A stretch of DNA of 64,000 nt from Bacillus wiedmannii (GTDB taxonomy: Bacteria > Bacillota > Bacilli > Bacillales > Bacillaceae_G). The DNA is taken from the NCBI RefSeq assembly GCF_001583695.1, contig NZ_LOBC01000010.1, positions 1-64,000 on the forward strand, given 5' to 3'. Shown here one piece after another: positions 16,885 to 27,409 of this stretch. Every line of letters starts with the position of its first letter. Position 1 is the first letter of the stretch. The translations under genes and the position numbers were made by a program. The notes beneath the pieces are model-generated. The model ran no database searches, was not told where the DNA came from, and worked only from the letters and a program-made list of their open reading frames with translations.

Positions 16885-18580
16885 CTTCCTCCCTCCTAAT
16901 ATCCTCAAAATAATGTTCCATAAACCTTTCAGGATATGAAATCTCACTAAATTTAACTAGTTTCAATAAAGAACTTTCTCTTAGGTTCACCCTTTGTAAC
17001 GTTTCTGTATCCCCTAATACAACGGACGCGGAATTATTCGCAATAATTTCCCCTTCATCTAGAACAATCGCTCTGTCTGCATATTCTAAAGCGAGATTCA
17101 TATCATGTGTGATAAAAATAAAAGATATTCCCTGTACAGCTAGTTTTCTAATAAACGACATAAACTGTTTATAATGATAATAATCTTGTCCCGCTGTCGG
17201 TTCATCTAATATGATAAGTTTCGGATTTGCTATTAGTACAGATGCAATCGTTACTCTCTTCTTTTGTCCATAACTTAATGCCTGAATTGGCCAATTTCGA
17301 AATGGATACAAACCACAAAGTTTTAATGTTTCTTCCGCTCTAAGCTTAATTTCTTCCTTTGAAAACTTTTTTAATTTTAATGAAAATGAAACCTCTTCTA
17401 TAACAGTAGGTTGTGTAATCATATGATTTGGATTTTGCATCACATAACATATAACCTCACCACGTTTACGAATAGACCAAGAATTGATATTTACTTCATC
17501 AAATACAATCCTATCATTTTTTGTTTTGTTTATGCCTATAAGACTATGAGCTAATGTTGATTTACCGGCTCCATTATGGCCCAAAAGTGCTACAATTTCA
17601 CCTTCATATATGGAGAAATTTACATTGTCCAATACTTTTTGTTTATTAGGATAGGAGAATGACAAATTCTCTACTTTCAATAATTCTTTTTTTGTAGGAG
17701 TACCTTTAAAAGAAACTTGCTTCTCCATCCACTCATTTATTACGCTACGAACACTTTCCCTTTGAAGATTTTCAAGTGGGTAGTATATTACGTCATTATT
17801 ACCATCAAACTGCAATTTCTTTAATACTTCTACGTACATAGGCTCTCTTAAGCCGATAGATGGTAATATATTTGACGCTAAAATCTCTTCTGGTGTCCCT
17901 ATCGCAACAATTTCCCCTTCATTTATTAAAATGATTTTATCTAAATCCAGGTTTAACATTTCTTCTATTCGATGTTCAATAATTACAATTGTTTTATTAT
18001 ATTGTTTATGTATGCCTTTAATAAGTTCTATCGTATGTAAACTACTTGCTGAATCTAAATTTGCTAACGGTTCATCGAACAATAATATATCAGCATTTGT
18101 TGTTAACAAACCTGCTAAAGAAACAGTTTGTTTTTGCCCTCCTGATAATTCATGTGGACTTTGTTTATGAAAAGCATGCATCTTTACCTTTTTTAATGAG
18201 TCCGAAACAATCTTTTTCATATCATCTTGATTTACACATTCATTTTCTAAATAAAAAGCTACGTCCTCTTCTACTGTAAGACCAATAAATTGAGCATCTT
18301 GATCTTGCAAAATTGTTCCTACCTGTTTACTCAGTTCAAAAACACTCTCTTTTCTCGGGTCTTTTCCGGCAATTAAAATATTACCAGTACTAATCCCTTC
18401 ATAAGAAAAGGGGATTAGCCCATTTATACAATGAGCTAACGTTGACTTCCCTGAACCACTTCGTCCAGCAATTAGTACTTTTTCTCCAGGGTATATATGA
18501 AATGTAATGTCTTTTACAGTAGGCTGCGCAGCATGTTCATATTGAAAGCTGAATTGTTCAAAAGAAATGATTGGTTGCAT
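16877..18580 (-). CDS. ECF transporter ATPase with two fused ABC domains (EcfA-A')
   Basis: This protein of about 567 residues contains two complete ABC ATPase domains. The first has Walker A GRSGSGKST, signature LSGGQKQ and Walker B LLFDEP. The second has GHNGAGKST, LSYGQKKR and LIILDEP. Fused ATPases of this type (YkoD-like) drive group-specific ECF importers. The ATG at 18580 has TAGGGATG in front and lies just after the S-component stop, and is preferred over a start at 18601 that overlaps the S gene. It provides ATP hydrolysis for the S and T proteins encoded on either side. Confidence 0.92.
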   Translation of the reverse strand: MQPIISFEQFSFQYEHAAQPTVKDITFHIYPGEKVLIAGRSGSGKSTLAHCINGLIPFSYEGISTGNILIAGKDPRKESVFELSKQVGTILQDQDAQFIGLTVEEDVAFYLENECVNQDDMKKIVSDSLKKVKMHAFHKQSPHELSGGQKQTVSLAGLLTTNADILLFDEPLANLDSASSLHTIELIKGIHKQYNKTIVIIEHRIEEMLNLDLDKIILINEGEIVAIGTPEEILASNILPSIGLREPMYVEVLKKLQFDGNNDVIYYPLENLQRESVRSVINEWMEKQVSFKGTPTKKELLKVENLSFSYPNKQKVLDNVNFSIYEGEIVALLGHNGAGKSTLAHSLIGINKTKNDRIVFDEVNINSWSIRKRGEVICYVMQNPNHMITQPTVIEEVSFSLKLKKFSKEEIKLRAEETLKLCGLYPFRNWPIQALSYGQKKRVTIASVLIANPKLIILDEPTAGQDYYHYKQFMSFIRKLAVQGISFIFITHDMNLALEYADRAIVLDEGEIIANNSASVVLGDTETLQRVNLRESSLLKLVKFSEISYPERFMEHYFEDIRREEGV

Positions 18581-18590
18581 GTTAACATCC

Positions 18591-19157
<567 letters not shown>

Positions 19158-19227
19158 TTAGTCAACTTTTATTACTCTATATTTATTTTGAAAATGAATT
19201 ATGCATCGACACTCCCTTTCTATACAA

Positions 19228-19392
19228 CAAAAAATGACCCCTTACATAAGAGGTCATTTTCTTCACGTTCAAGAATCCTCTTATCTTCCAAAAAACACAT
19301 CGTGTCCTCTGCGGAATTAGCACCTTCCTATAAATTTATATAGGGGTTGCTGAGGTTTCATAGGGCCGTTCCCTCCACCTCTCTGGATAAGT
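19228..19392 (-). promoter_or_regulatory. SAM-I (S-box) riboswitch with terminator
   Basis: Minus-strand conserved blocks are CTTATC at the 5' stem, AGAGAGGTGGAGGGA, GGCCCTATGAAACC, CAGCAACC, AGGTGCTAATTCC and the closing GATAAG. The aptamer spans about 19275-19392. An intrinsic terminator, AAAATGACC...GGTCATTTTTT, lies at 19228-19262 as the expression platform. High SAM should end transcription before the ECF operon (19139 to 16084). Confidence 0.95.
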
Positions 19393-19546
19393 ATTAATTT
19401 GTAATTCGTATTATGGCACTAATAAGTATAAATTTCAATACTTTTCTAATTATTTTTATTTTTCGTTTAACGGTGCATTTAAATCATTGTATCCTTATCG
19501 GAATTATGAAATAATGAATTCAAGATAGTTACGGGAGGAATGTACG

Positions 19547-20227
19547 ATGAAAGTAATCGGTTTAATTGGTGGACTAAGTTGGGAATCTACATCGTTATAC
19601 TATAAACATATTAATACACTTACACTCTCTCAATATGATCAAAATGCGAAGCTTGTTTTATATAGTATGGACTTTGGTGAAGTAACTACTTTATTACAAA
19701 ATCATCAATATGAAGAAGTGAAAAACGAATTAGTCACAGTTGCAAAAAAGGTTGAAAAATCCGGAGCTGATTGTTTATTAATGTGTTCCAATACGATCCA
19801 TTTATTTGCTGAAGAAGTAGAAAATGCAATATCTATTCCACTTCTTCACATTGGTGATGTAAGTGCTAAAGAAATGGTAGAACAGAATATAAAGCGTATC
19901 GGACTATTGGGTACGAAACAAACGATGGAACAAGACTTCTATAAATCACGTCTAGCAAATTTTAATATTGAGACAATCATCCCGACTGAAGAGGATAGAA
20001 ATTTTATTCATCATGTTATTTTAAATGAATTAAGTAAAGGAATTATTTCAGAAACATCAAAAGAAAAACTTTTACAAATCACAAACTCATTAATTCAAAA
20101 CGGCGCAGAAGGTATATTGCTAGGCTGCACTGAAATACCATTGCTCATTTCCCAAAACGACCTTACTGTACCTGTTTTTGATACCGCTTTTTTACATGCA
20201 AATACTGCTGTGCAGTTTGCAGGATAA
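19547..20227 (+). CDS. aspartate/glutamate racemase family protein (RacX/YgeA-like)
   Basis: This 226-residue protein opens IGLIGGLSWESTSLYY and has the two catalytic cysteines expected of PLP-independent amino-acid racemases, Cys80 in LMCSNT and Cys194 in LLGCTEIP. Relatives YgeA and RacX racemise a broad set of amino acids, often feeding D-amino acids to the cell wall. The precise substrate is unknown. ACGGGAGGAAT lies upstream of the ATG. It is divergent from the ECF operon. A bidirectional terminator separates it from the glycosyltransferase. Confidence 0.9.
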   Translation: MKVIGLIGGLSWESTSLYYKHINTLTLSQYDQNAKLVLYSMDFGEVTTLLQNHQYEEVKNELVTVAKKVEKSGADCLLMCSNTIHLFAEEVENAISIPLLHIGDVSAKEMVEQNIKRIGLLGTKQTMEQDFYKSRLANFNIETIIPTEEDRNFIHHVILNELSKGIISETSKEKLLQITNSLIQNGAEGILLGCTEIPLLISQNDLTVPVFDTAFLHANTAVQFAG

Positions 20228-20267
20228 TAATATAAAAGCATAAAGGTTAATCCTCTATGCTTTTATA
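20228..20267. terminator. bidirectional terminator between racemase and glycosyltransferase
   Basis: AATATAAAAGCATAAAGG pairs with the nearly exact complement around a short loop, with A and T tracts on both sides. It lies between convergent genes. Confidence 0.8.
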
Positions 20268-20276
20268 TTGTCTAAA

Positions 20277-21455
20277 CTATTTATTTAAAAGAGATGTAAT
20301 CACTGCAATTGCTTCTTTTGAACCACCACATTCTAAAAAACTATCATTCAGTTTTCGTATACCATGCTTATACTTTTTATTTGAAAGAACATCTGTTACC
20401 GCTTCTTTTAACGTTTGCACATTAACATTCTCTTTCAATAACCGATGTGCTGCTTCAAGTTCAGTTAATCTTTGCGCTATCATTGGTTGGTCTTTATCAT
20501 GTGGAATGATGACAAATGGGACATTAAAATAAATAGCATCGTGTACGCTGTTCATGCCGCCATGTGTAATAAAAACATCTGCTTCACTTAATATTTCTGA
20601 TTGGGGTACGTATGAAGCGATTATAAAATTGTCTGGAGCTTTCTTAATTTTAGAACGATCATTTCTATCACCAATTGCCATTACAACTATTCCATCAAAA
20701 TCCGAGAAAGTATCAATGCACGTATTAAAGAATGGTTCAAGCTCTTCAAGCAGTGTCCCCATTGAAATATATATAACTTCTTTACCTTTAAGCAATTCAA
20801 GTGGAAACTCTACATTTGTTTTACGATTTGAAATACTAGGACCAATAAAAATGATATTTCTTCCAAATAAATCGCTATTAGGTTGAAAATAGCGACTTGT
20901 GTACACAAGAGTAATATCTCCCTTGTTATGCATAAATTGAAGATTATTTTTAGGCGTTACTCCAAATTCATGTTCCATTTGATATAGTAACTGTTCAGAA
21001 ATTTTATCAGGTTGGAATGGTATTTCTGCATTTGGATGAAAAGGTAATGTTTCCAAAAAATTTTGAGGAATTAAAAATATAGGAGAAGAAACTATGCCTG
21101 GAATATGTAAATACTCCTTTACTAACTCTCCAGCGCCAAATATATCATAAATTACGAAATCAAAATGTATGTTTTCACATAATTGTTTCGTAATTTCTAA
21201 TATATATAAAGAAGTTTGAACATGTACACGAAAGAAAGAATTCAGCCCATCTGGAGTTTCAGAATCAATAGAAATCTCCTTTAATAAATCTGGATGTGTA
21301 TATACAGTAGCTCCCAAATCTTCAATTCTGCCTTTAAATTGTTCTGTCGTAATATAATGTACGTGATCACCTCGTTCAGTATAGGCTTTGACTAAACTTA
21401 ATGTAGGATTTACATGTCCCTCTGCTGGAAAATTAACCACTAAAATATTTAGCAC
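20277..21455 (-). CDS. macrolide-family UDP-glycosyltransferase (MGT/YjiC-like)
   Basis: This 392-residue GT-B enzyme has the GT1 signatures: catalytic His14 in PAEGHVNP, donor-site segment ITHGGMNSVHDA with HGG at 298-300, and the DQP at 322-324 contacting the sugar. Bacillus YjiC-like enzymes glucosylate flavonoids, macrolides and other small molecules, so a detoxifying role is likely but the natural acceptor is unknown. The start is a GTG with AAGGAG 9 bases upstream. A possible small-RNA or leader element lies 130 bases upstream on the same strand. Confidence 0.9.
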   Translation of the reverse strand: MLNILVVNFPAEGHVNPTLSLVKAYTERGDHVHYITTEQFKGRIEDLGATVYTHPDLLKEISIDSETPDGLNSFFRVHVQTSLYILEITKQLCENIHFDFVIYDIFGAGELVKEYLHIPGIVSSPIFLIPQNFLETLPFHPNAEIPFQPDKISEQLLYQMEHEFGVTPKNNLQFMHNKGDITLVYTSRYFQPNSDLFGRNIIFIGPSISNRKTNVEFPLELLKGKEVIYISMGTLLEELEPFFNTCIDTFSDFDGIVVMAIGDRNDRSKIKKAPDNFIIASYVPQSEILSEADVFITHGGMNSVHDAIYFNVPFVIIPHDKDQPMIAQRLTELEAAHRLLKENVNVQTLKEAVTDVLSNKKYKHGIRKLNDSFLECGGSKEAIAVITSLLNK

Positions 21456-21791
21456 TTATCTCTCACTCCTTACATTTCAATACTCTTATTAATCATACTG
21501 TAATTATTACCGTCAATCTTCACCTAATAGTCCTAATATGCTTGCGACTTTAGGTTGATAAATAATTGTTAGTGATTAAATTAAAAAAGGCATCTACATA
21601 AGTAGATGCCAAACCGTGATAAGGAGTGTTCTGTGAGGTTAGAATAAGCTTTTCAGCTTGTCCTATGCTATCAATATATGATTTATTTTATAAAATGTGA
21701 ATAATTGATAGAATGATTTTACCTCTCTATCACCCATTTTGAACCTATTTCTAAATAAGTCGACTCTAGTTTCTGTACTATTTCATATGTT
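21456..21791. other. intergenic region between PBP and glycosyltransferase genes
   Basis: It holds a minus-strand terminator hairpin (21585-21613) and a structured stretch to about 21665 treated below as a possible small RNA. Otherwise I see only AT-rich sequence that presumably carries the glycosyltransferase promoter. Confidence 0.5.
21585..21668 (-). ncRNA. possible SigK-driven small RNA, or the 3' end of the PBP transcript
   Basis: The minus strand has a SigK-like element (CACA, 15-base gap, CATATATTG), then a 5' hairpin beginning TAGGACAAGCT with a GAAA loop. A single-stranded stretch containing CTCCTT follows, then a perfect terminator stem GGCATCTAC plus T-run. The same layout, also starting TAGGACA, occurs at 35856-35938. 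The alternative is simply the terminator of the upstream PBP gene with a 180-base 3' untranslated region. Confidence 0.35.
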
Positions 21792-23918
21792 TTAACCTTC
21801 TTGAGAGCTATCTATTTTTATAGTTTCTCCAGTCAATCTCTTATTTTTCAATTCAAAATAAGCATCTAAAACTTCTTTTCCAATATCAGAGTTAATACCA
21901 GATTTATCATTAATAACCCACGGCACAACTACAGAGAATGCTACTTCAGGATTATCATACGGCGCATATCCTGCTAACGTTAAATTATAACATTCTCTTC
22001 GCTCACCTTTTTCATTTCTTCCAATATCACTTTCTCCACCGTATACTGTCTGTGCTGTCCCTGTTTTACCTGCTGGCTTATAAGATGCTTTTTGGAACGC
22101 CCTTACTCCTGTTCCATCACCTTCTTGGAATACCTTTCTAAATCCTTCTTTTACTTGATTTATATATTCCTCTTTCATATCTATCTTATTTAAAACGATT
22201 GGTTCTACTGCATGCACCACTTTACCAATCTCATCTTTTTGCGACGTTTGCTCTCTTACCTCTTGAACAATTTGTGGCTTCATTCGATATCCACCGTTTG
22301 CGATTGTTGAAATATACTGTACAAGCTGAAGTGGCGTATAGGTGTCATACTGGCCAATTGAGTAGTCTAGTAAGAAACCAGGTTGATTATCTTTTTTACC
22401 AATTTGTCCAGCTGTTTCATTCGGTAAATCAATACCCGTTGGAACACCTAATCCAAATTGCCTGAAATAATACCTCATTTTATCAAAGTACTCCTGTTTA
22501 ATATTTAATGAACTATTTTTTACATAATCTACACCTGCAATTTTTAATGCTGTATTAAACATATAAACGTTTGAAGAGACTTGTAACGCTCTTAAATCAT
22601 CGATATTTCCAAACTCTTTCCAAGACTTTTTTTCCTTAGTTCCTTTAAACTTCATAGGTGCATCATAAAAATAAGTACCTGGTGTTATAGCTTTCGTTTC
22701 AAATCCAGTTAAAACTGTCGCACCTTTAACTGTTGATCCAAGCTCATAAGAACTAGTCATTGTGCCTAATGCATAGTCTTCAACTTCTGTTTTTCCGTCT
22801 TTTTCTACAAGTCTTTTCCCGGCCATGGATAATACTTGTCCGTTTTTCGGATTCATCATTACAACGAAAGCACGGTCCAACATGGATTCTGACGCTTTAT
22901 ATGCCTTTAATATTTTTTCAATACTTTCTTCTACTTTCTTCTGTAATTCCATATCTATTGTTAAAGTTAAATTCTTACCGCTCTTTCCCTCAGAAACGGT
23001 TTCCGTTCTAATTGTATTACCTTGTTTATCTGCAACGCTTCTTACTTCTTTTTTTGTACCATGAAGTACATCTTCATATTGCTGCTCGATATAACTTTTT
23101 CCAACCCTATCATTTCGGCTATAATCACGTACCAAGTAGTAATCTAATCGTTCACTTGGTAATCCTTCATCGGAATTAGAAACATTTCCAAGAACAGATC
23201 GGAATAATCCATCATTTACATACACTCTCTCCCAATCCACCGATACGTCTACACCTGGGAGATTCGCTAAACCTTCACTAATTATAGTAAATTCCTTTTC
23301 ACTAACATCTTTTTTAATAATCTGAGGAGCCATTTGATAACCAGAAGTCATCTTACTTTTAATAGCTAACACTTTTATATCTTTCTCTGTTAATTCCTGA
23401 AGATTTTTATCTGTAACCCGTTTTCTTTTTAACTCTTCTATTTTTTTATCTAGCTTCTTGCCGCTAATATCCTTTTCTCTAAATGTATCTATTTCTTTTT
23501 TCGATACTAGATTTTCAGCCAGTTTCGGATTTAATTGCATCCAAAAATCTTTCTTATCTGTCTCATTTAACTTATCTATATCTTCTTGCGGCATTTCAAT
23601 TATGTCTACAAGTTGTCTCGCGGTTTTTAATATATCTTCTGATTTTACACCTTTCATCTTTGTGTACGTGATCGTGCGTAAAGATGTATTATCAACAACT
23701 GGATTCCCTTCTCGATCAAATATTTTTCCACGTGGGACAGATAGGCTCACAGTTGCATTTTCTCTCTTTTCTACTTCATTTTTATAAGTCTCTCCATCGA
23801 AAATTTGCACTTTACCTAACTGTATAATCATTGCAGAAAATAATAAAAATACACAAAGAAATAAAATATTTAACCGCGTCGGTATTGCTCTACCACTTTT
23901 TTTCTCATGCTTTTTCAC
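21792..23918 (-). CDS. class B penicillin-binding protein (PbpA/PbpH-like transpeptidase)
   Basis: This 708-residue protein has a basic cytoplasmic tail, one span (about 15-36), a long dimerisation domain with charged insertions (100-230), and a transpeptidase domain with S395-T-V-K398, SSN 448-450 and KTGT 618-621. It has no PASTA repeats. The N-terminal pattern IPTRLNILFLCVFLLFSAMI is typical of the PbpA/PbpH group, which cross-links lateral-wall peptidoglycan. The start is a GTG with GGAG 11 bases upstream. Second class B PBP in the window, unlike the first in sequence and domain plan. Confidence 0.9.
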   Translation of the reverse strand: MKKHEKKSGRAIPTRLNILFLCVFLLFSAMIIQLGKVQIFDGETYKNEVEKRENATVSLSVPRGKIFDREGNPVVDNTSLRTITYTKMKGVKSEDILKTARQLVDIIEMPQEDIDKLNETDKKDFWMQLNPKLAENLVSKKEIDTFREKDISGKKLDKKIEELKRKRVTDKNLQELTEKDIKVLAIKSKMTSGYQMAPQIIKKDVSEKEFTIISEGLANLPGVDVSVDWERVYVNDGLFRSVLGNVSNSDEGLPSERLDYYLVRDYSRNDRVGKSYIEQQYEDVLHGTKKEVRSVADKQGNTIRTETVSEGKSGKNLTLTIDMELQKKVEESIEKILKAYKASESMLDRAFVVMMNPKNGQVLSMAGKRLVEKDGKTEVEDYALGTMTSSYELGSTVKGATVLTGFETKAITPGTYFYDAPMKFKGTKEKKSWKEFGNIDDLRALQVSSNVYMFNTALKIAGVDYVKNSSLNIKQEYFDKMRYYFRQFGLGVPTGIDLPNETAGQIGKKDNQPGFLLDYSIGQYDTYTPLQLVQYISTIANGGYRMKPQIVQEVREQTSQKDEIGKVVHAVEPIVLNKIDMKEEYINQVKEGFRKVFQEGDGTGVRAFQKASYKPAGKTGTAQTVYGGESDIGRNEKGERRECYNLTLAGYAPYDNPEVAFSVVVPWVINDKSGINSDIGKEVLDAYFELKNKRLTGETIKIDSSQEG

Positions 23919-24089
23919 CTTGTCATAATCTCCTTCTTACAGAATTCCTAATAATAATTGAATCTATATATTAAAAGTAATGCACATTTTCTATACAGTA
24001 CTTTGCACAAATATTAATATACTGATAAAAACTTAATAGAAATTAAAACAAAGGTTAAGAAAAGGTAAAGTTTACTAAATTAAATATAA

Positions 24090-24135
24090 AAATCCCCAAT
24101 AACCGAAAGCTTAACTTTTGGTTATTGGGGATTTA
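24090..24135 (-). terminator. intrinsic terminator after the PAS kinase gene
   Basis: AAATCCCCAATAACC pairs perfectly with its complement around a short loop and is followed by Ts on the minus strand. Confidence 0.88.
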
Positions 24136-24147
24136 GTAATTTAAGAG

Positions 24148-25926
24148 TTAATAATTGCGTATTGATTCGAATCTATCATCATAATTTGATAGAGATTTTT
24201 CACTCTGAGCTTTCGGCAAGTAAATCGTTACTGTTGTCCCGACTCCAACTTCACTCATAATACTTATATTCCCTTGATGACTTTCAATGATTTTATAACT
24301 TAACATTAATCCGATACCGGTACCTTTTTCTTTCGTACTATAAAAAGGCTCACCTAATCTCTTAATTCTATCTTCAGGTATCCCTATTCCTTCATCAATT
24401 ACATGAATAATGACACCTTCATCGTTTATCTCTTTAATATGAATTGTAATTTTCCCGCCATCTGGCATAGCTTCGATTGAATTTTGCAAAATATTAATAA
24501 ACACTTGTTTTAATTGATTTTCTGAGCATTCAATGCTTATGTCTTTGTTGTCTGCATATAGTTCCACTTGAATATTCGTCATAATTGCTTTTGTATTCAT
24601 TAACGATACGACATTATTATAAATTTGATAAATATTTTTTTGTTCTGTATTTATCTCATCTGTTTTAGCAATTGATAAAAACTCTTGAAGAATCGCTTCT
24701 ATTCTTTCAATTTCAGAAAGCATTAAATCAAAATATTTTTCTTGATCTTCTTTATTAATTTGAAATAACTGTATAAACCCTTTAATGACAGTTAATGGGT
24801 TCCTCACTTCATGAGCCACACCAGCTGCTAATTGACCAATTGCTGCAAGTGTATCTGATTTATTTAGCAATTCCTCTGTCTTTTTCCGTTCTGTAATATC
24901 GCGTACAATGATCATAATTTTATCATGTAATAATGGTAAGCATCTAGCTTCAAAGAAATCGACACTCCCATTAATTGTAAGTGGATATTCAACAATTACA
25001 TTCGTCCCTTTTTCCTTCACTTGATGAATTGCTTCCTGAAATTGCTGTGCTACTGGAGATGGTAATACTTCGAAAAACTTTTTTCCCATAAAAGCTTGTG
25101 CCGGTACGTAAAATTTCGAAGGGGATCCTGCTTTATAATCTATAATTGTGCCATCATCTTCTGTTAAGAAACATAAATCTGGTAAAGCCTTAAAAATTAA
25201 TTCCAATTCAGACGTTTGTTGTTTTAACTGGTCTTCTATCGCTTTTAAATGTGTAATATCTACTCCGACAGCCCAGTAGCTATATCCTGTTACAGGAAAC
25301 TGTTCTGATATATTGGACCACATGATTGTTTTTATTTCACCATTTTTACATGTTAAGTGCATTTCCCAATCTCTGAAATTTTTTCCACAAGTTAAAAATT
25401 TCGTTTGTATTTGGTGACGATAATTATGATCTGGGTACAATAATTGTAGGGCATTTGGATTCTCTATTATTTCTTCAGCTGTATAACCTGTTACAATTTC
25501 ACACTCCCGATTCCACAAAACAAAATCTCCATTATAATCAAGCGCATCAACCATAACAGGCATGTTTTGTAAAATCGTGTGCAGTTCCTCCTCATTTCGA
25601 GAAAGCAACGTTGTATTTTCACTTTGAAATACCTTCGTTGCTCCATCTATAATTAGATTTGAAAGCATTTCAAAGTATTTTTGACAATTGAAAATGTCAC
25701 TTTTGTTTGACCATACTACAAAAGATCCTAAATGTTGATTGTATAAAAAAATGGGGATTTCAATTTTGGGAAGTTTACATATTTTCATCTCATTTATTCC
25801 AAAAGAAAATATACATTCTTTTTCAGCATCAAGAAGTTGATGTGATATGTTGGTTAATTTATAAAACTGTTCTGCCATGGTTTCTATTGTACTCACATCA
25901 ATAAGTTCCATTAGCCGCGCATTCAT
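24148..25926 (-). CDS. cytosolic PAS-domain sensor histidine kinase, sporulation-kinase type
   Basis: This 592-residue protein has no membrane span. A GAF-like N-terminus (1-110) is followed by two PAS domains (about 115-230 and 245-360), then HisKA with the phosphoacceptor in GVAHEVRNPLTVIKGF near residue 375. HATPase follows with N-box QNSIEAMPDGG, DEGIGIPE and GTGIGLML. This matches KinA/KinE-type kinases that phosphorylate Spo0F. There is no adjacent response regulator, so it is an orphan kinase. The H-box is nearly the same as in the KinB-like protein at 14481-15749, consistent with a shared partner. Confidence 0.9.
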   Translation of the reverse strand: MNARLMELIDVSTIETMAEQFYKLTNISHQLLDAEKECIFSFGINEMKICKLPKIEIPIFLYNQHLGSFVVWSNKSDIFNCQKYFEMLSNLIIDGATKVFQSENTTLLSRNEEELHTILQNMPVMVDALDYNGDFVLWNRECEIVTGYTAEEIIENPNALQLLYPDHNYRHQIQTKFLTCGKNFRDWEMHLTCKNGEIKTIMWSNISEQFPVTGYSYWAVGVDITHLKAIEDQLKQQTSELELIFKALPDLCFLTEDDGTIIDYKAGSPSKFYVPAQAFMGKKFFEVLPSPVAQQFQEAIHQVKEKGTNVIVEYPLTINGSVDFFEARCLPLLHDKIMIIVRDITERKKTEELLNKSDTLAAIGQLAAGVAHEVRNPLTVIKGFIQLFQINKEDQEKYFDLMLSEIERIEAILQEFLSIAKTDEINTEQKNIYQIYNNVVSLMNTKAIMTNIQVELYADNKDISIECSENQLKQVFINILQNSIEAMPDGGKITIHIKEINDEGVIIHVIDEGIGIPEDRIKRLGEPFYSTKEKGTGIGLMLSYKIIESHQGNISIMSEVGVGTTVTIYLPKAQSEKSLSNYDDRFESIRNY

Positions 25927-26336
25927 TCCTTTTTCACCTCAATATGTAAAATTAATACAAATTCAAAATTTATACTTCTCCATTATACGAAGAATGTGCC
26001 TTTAGGTATATAGCTGCAGAATAATTATTCGAACAAATTTTATTTTTCAATTAAAAAGAGAAGAATTTACGTATAAAATGAAACTTTAATCACTATGTAT
26101 TCCATCAAACACCAATTTTAATTTGACAAGCAACCGAAAACGCGCCCTCATGCATAGATTTAACTATGACAATAGCATTATTCATATCGCTTGTAGTAGT
26201 ATAAAAACACAAAAAATATAAAGTTCATAAAATTTTCACAATAAATATGAAAAATATAAACATTTATTCCAATATATTCTATATAATATAAAGTAATAAG
26301 GCTTCTATGAATCTCATAGAATACCTTACCCCTAAT
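25927..26336. other. intergenic region
   Basis: It contains a 13-base GAAACTTTAATCA block (26080-26092) that recurs at two other sites in the window. Near 26299-26326 there is a small hairpin (TTCTATGA/TCATAGAA flanked by AAGG/CCTT). No gene was recognised. Confidence 0.45.
26080..26092 (+). repeat. fragment of a dispersed repeat
   Basis: GAAACTTTAATCA, shared with 45586-45598 and 59349-59361. Only this block matches, so it is either a remnant or chance. Confidence 0.3.
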
Positions 26337-26380
26337 AAAAAGAAAAAAGAATCTATTTGGATTCTTTTTTTCTTTTTATA
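26337..26380 (-). terminator. intrinsic terminator after the HAD gene
   Basis: AAAAAGAAAAAAAGAATCC pairs with its near complement around AAATA, directly after the stop codon. Confidence 0.8.
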
Positions 26381-27232
26381 TTACATTACATATTTATATA
26401 AAGCATGTGCAACACCGTGTTCTTCATTTGATAAAGTTTCGTATTGACACATCGCTTTTATTTCTTCCACAGCATTTCCCATTGCAATTGATATGTTCGC
26501 TTTTTCCATCATGGAAACATCGTTTAGCCCATCACCAATCGCTACAGTATTTTCGACTGGAATATTCAGGTGTTCTGCTAAAGTATATAATCCATTTCCT
26601 TTTTGGGCATCTCGATGATTAATCTCTAAATTATGCCAATATGAAGATGTAATTGCTAAATCAGTATTATGCAGAAACGCTGCTTTTAACTTTTTTAACT
26701 TTTCTATGTCATAAGAAAATGGTAAAAGCTTATGCACATGTATTTCTGTTTCTACAATTGGTTTACAACTTTCTGCACTATGAAATGCTGTATGTTCAAG
26801 ATATAATGCTGCAATCGTTTCTAACTCTTTCAAATCAAAATCTTCTTTTGAATTCTTCACATATTCGATCTCATTACGTACACTCTCTACTCCATAATCT
26901 GGTACATATACACCTTTATTAGTATAAAGCTGATAATATAAGCCATTCTCTTCAAGATAGTCCACAATCTCAAGTGCCTGCATATTTTGAATTGGATATC
27001 TCTTCATCATTTTATTATCTTTATATATAAGCGCACCATTTTCCGCAATAATTGGACACTCTAAATTAACTTCTAACAACAATCTTTCAATGTCGACGAT
27101 AGAACGTCCTGTACAAATTGCTACAACATGACCCGCTTCCTGACATTTTCGAATTGCTTCTGCATTCTCTTTACTAATCATTTTATTCCCCGAAAGAAGA
27201 GTTCCATCTAAATCAATTGCGATTAATTTCAT
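26381..27232 (-). CDS. Cof-type HAD-superfamily phosphatase
   Basis: This 283-residue protein has HAD motif I IDLDGTLLSG with nucleophile Asp7 and Asp9, motif II ICTGRS, and motif IV GDGLNDVSMME near the C-terminus. The C2B cap domain of the Cof/YxeH group lies between. These enzymes dephosphorylate sugar phosphates or flavin/PLP intermediates with Mg2+; the substrate here is not predictable. AAGGAATA precedes the ATG. Monocistronic. Confidence 0.9.
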   Translation of the reverse strand: MKLIAIDLDGTLLSGNKMISKENAEAIRKCQEAGHVVAICTGRSIVDIERLLLEVNLECPIIAENGALIYKDNKMMKRYPIQNMQALEIVDYLEENGLYYQLYTNKGVYVPDYGVESVRNEIEYVKNSKEDFDLKELETIAALYLEHTAFHSAESCKPIVETEIHVHKLLPFSYDIEKLKKLKAAFLHNTDLAITSSYWHNLEINHRDAQKGNGLYTLAEHLNIPVENTVAIGDGLNDVSMMEKANISIAMGNAVEEIKAMCQYETLSNEEHGVAHALYKYVM

Positions 27233-27364
27233 TATTCCTTCACCACTTTCTATAAATACACGAGCTCATTATAAACAATAGGTATCGTTTTCATACTGAT
27301 TTCGTGAAGTACTCCTTATTTATAATTTATGAAAAGCGTTTCAGGTCAAGAAATAATTAAAAAT

Positions 27365-27407
27365 AAAATCAAAAGCTTTTCTTTTTAAAGAAAAGCTTTT
27401 GATTTTA
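27365..27407 (-). terminator. intrinsic terminator after the cysteine-dioxygenase-like gene
   Basis: An exact inverted repeat AAAATCAAAAGCTTTTCTTT with its complement, starting directly at the stop codon. Confidence 0.85.
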
Positions 27408-27409
27408 AA

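Noticed and set aside
16885-16947. Upstream ATG for the ECF T component
   Set aside because: It would overlap the ATPase by 71 bases without a ribosome site. The GTG at 16884 has GGAGGGAGG.
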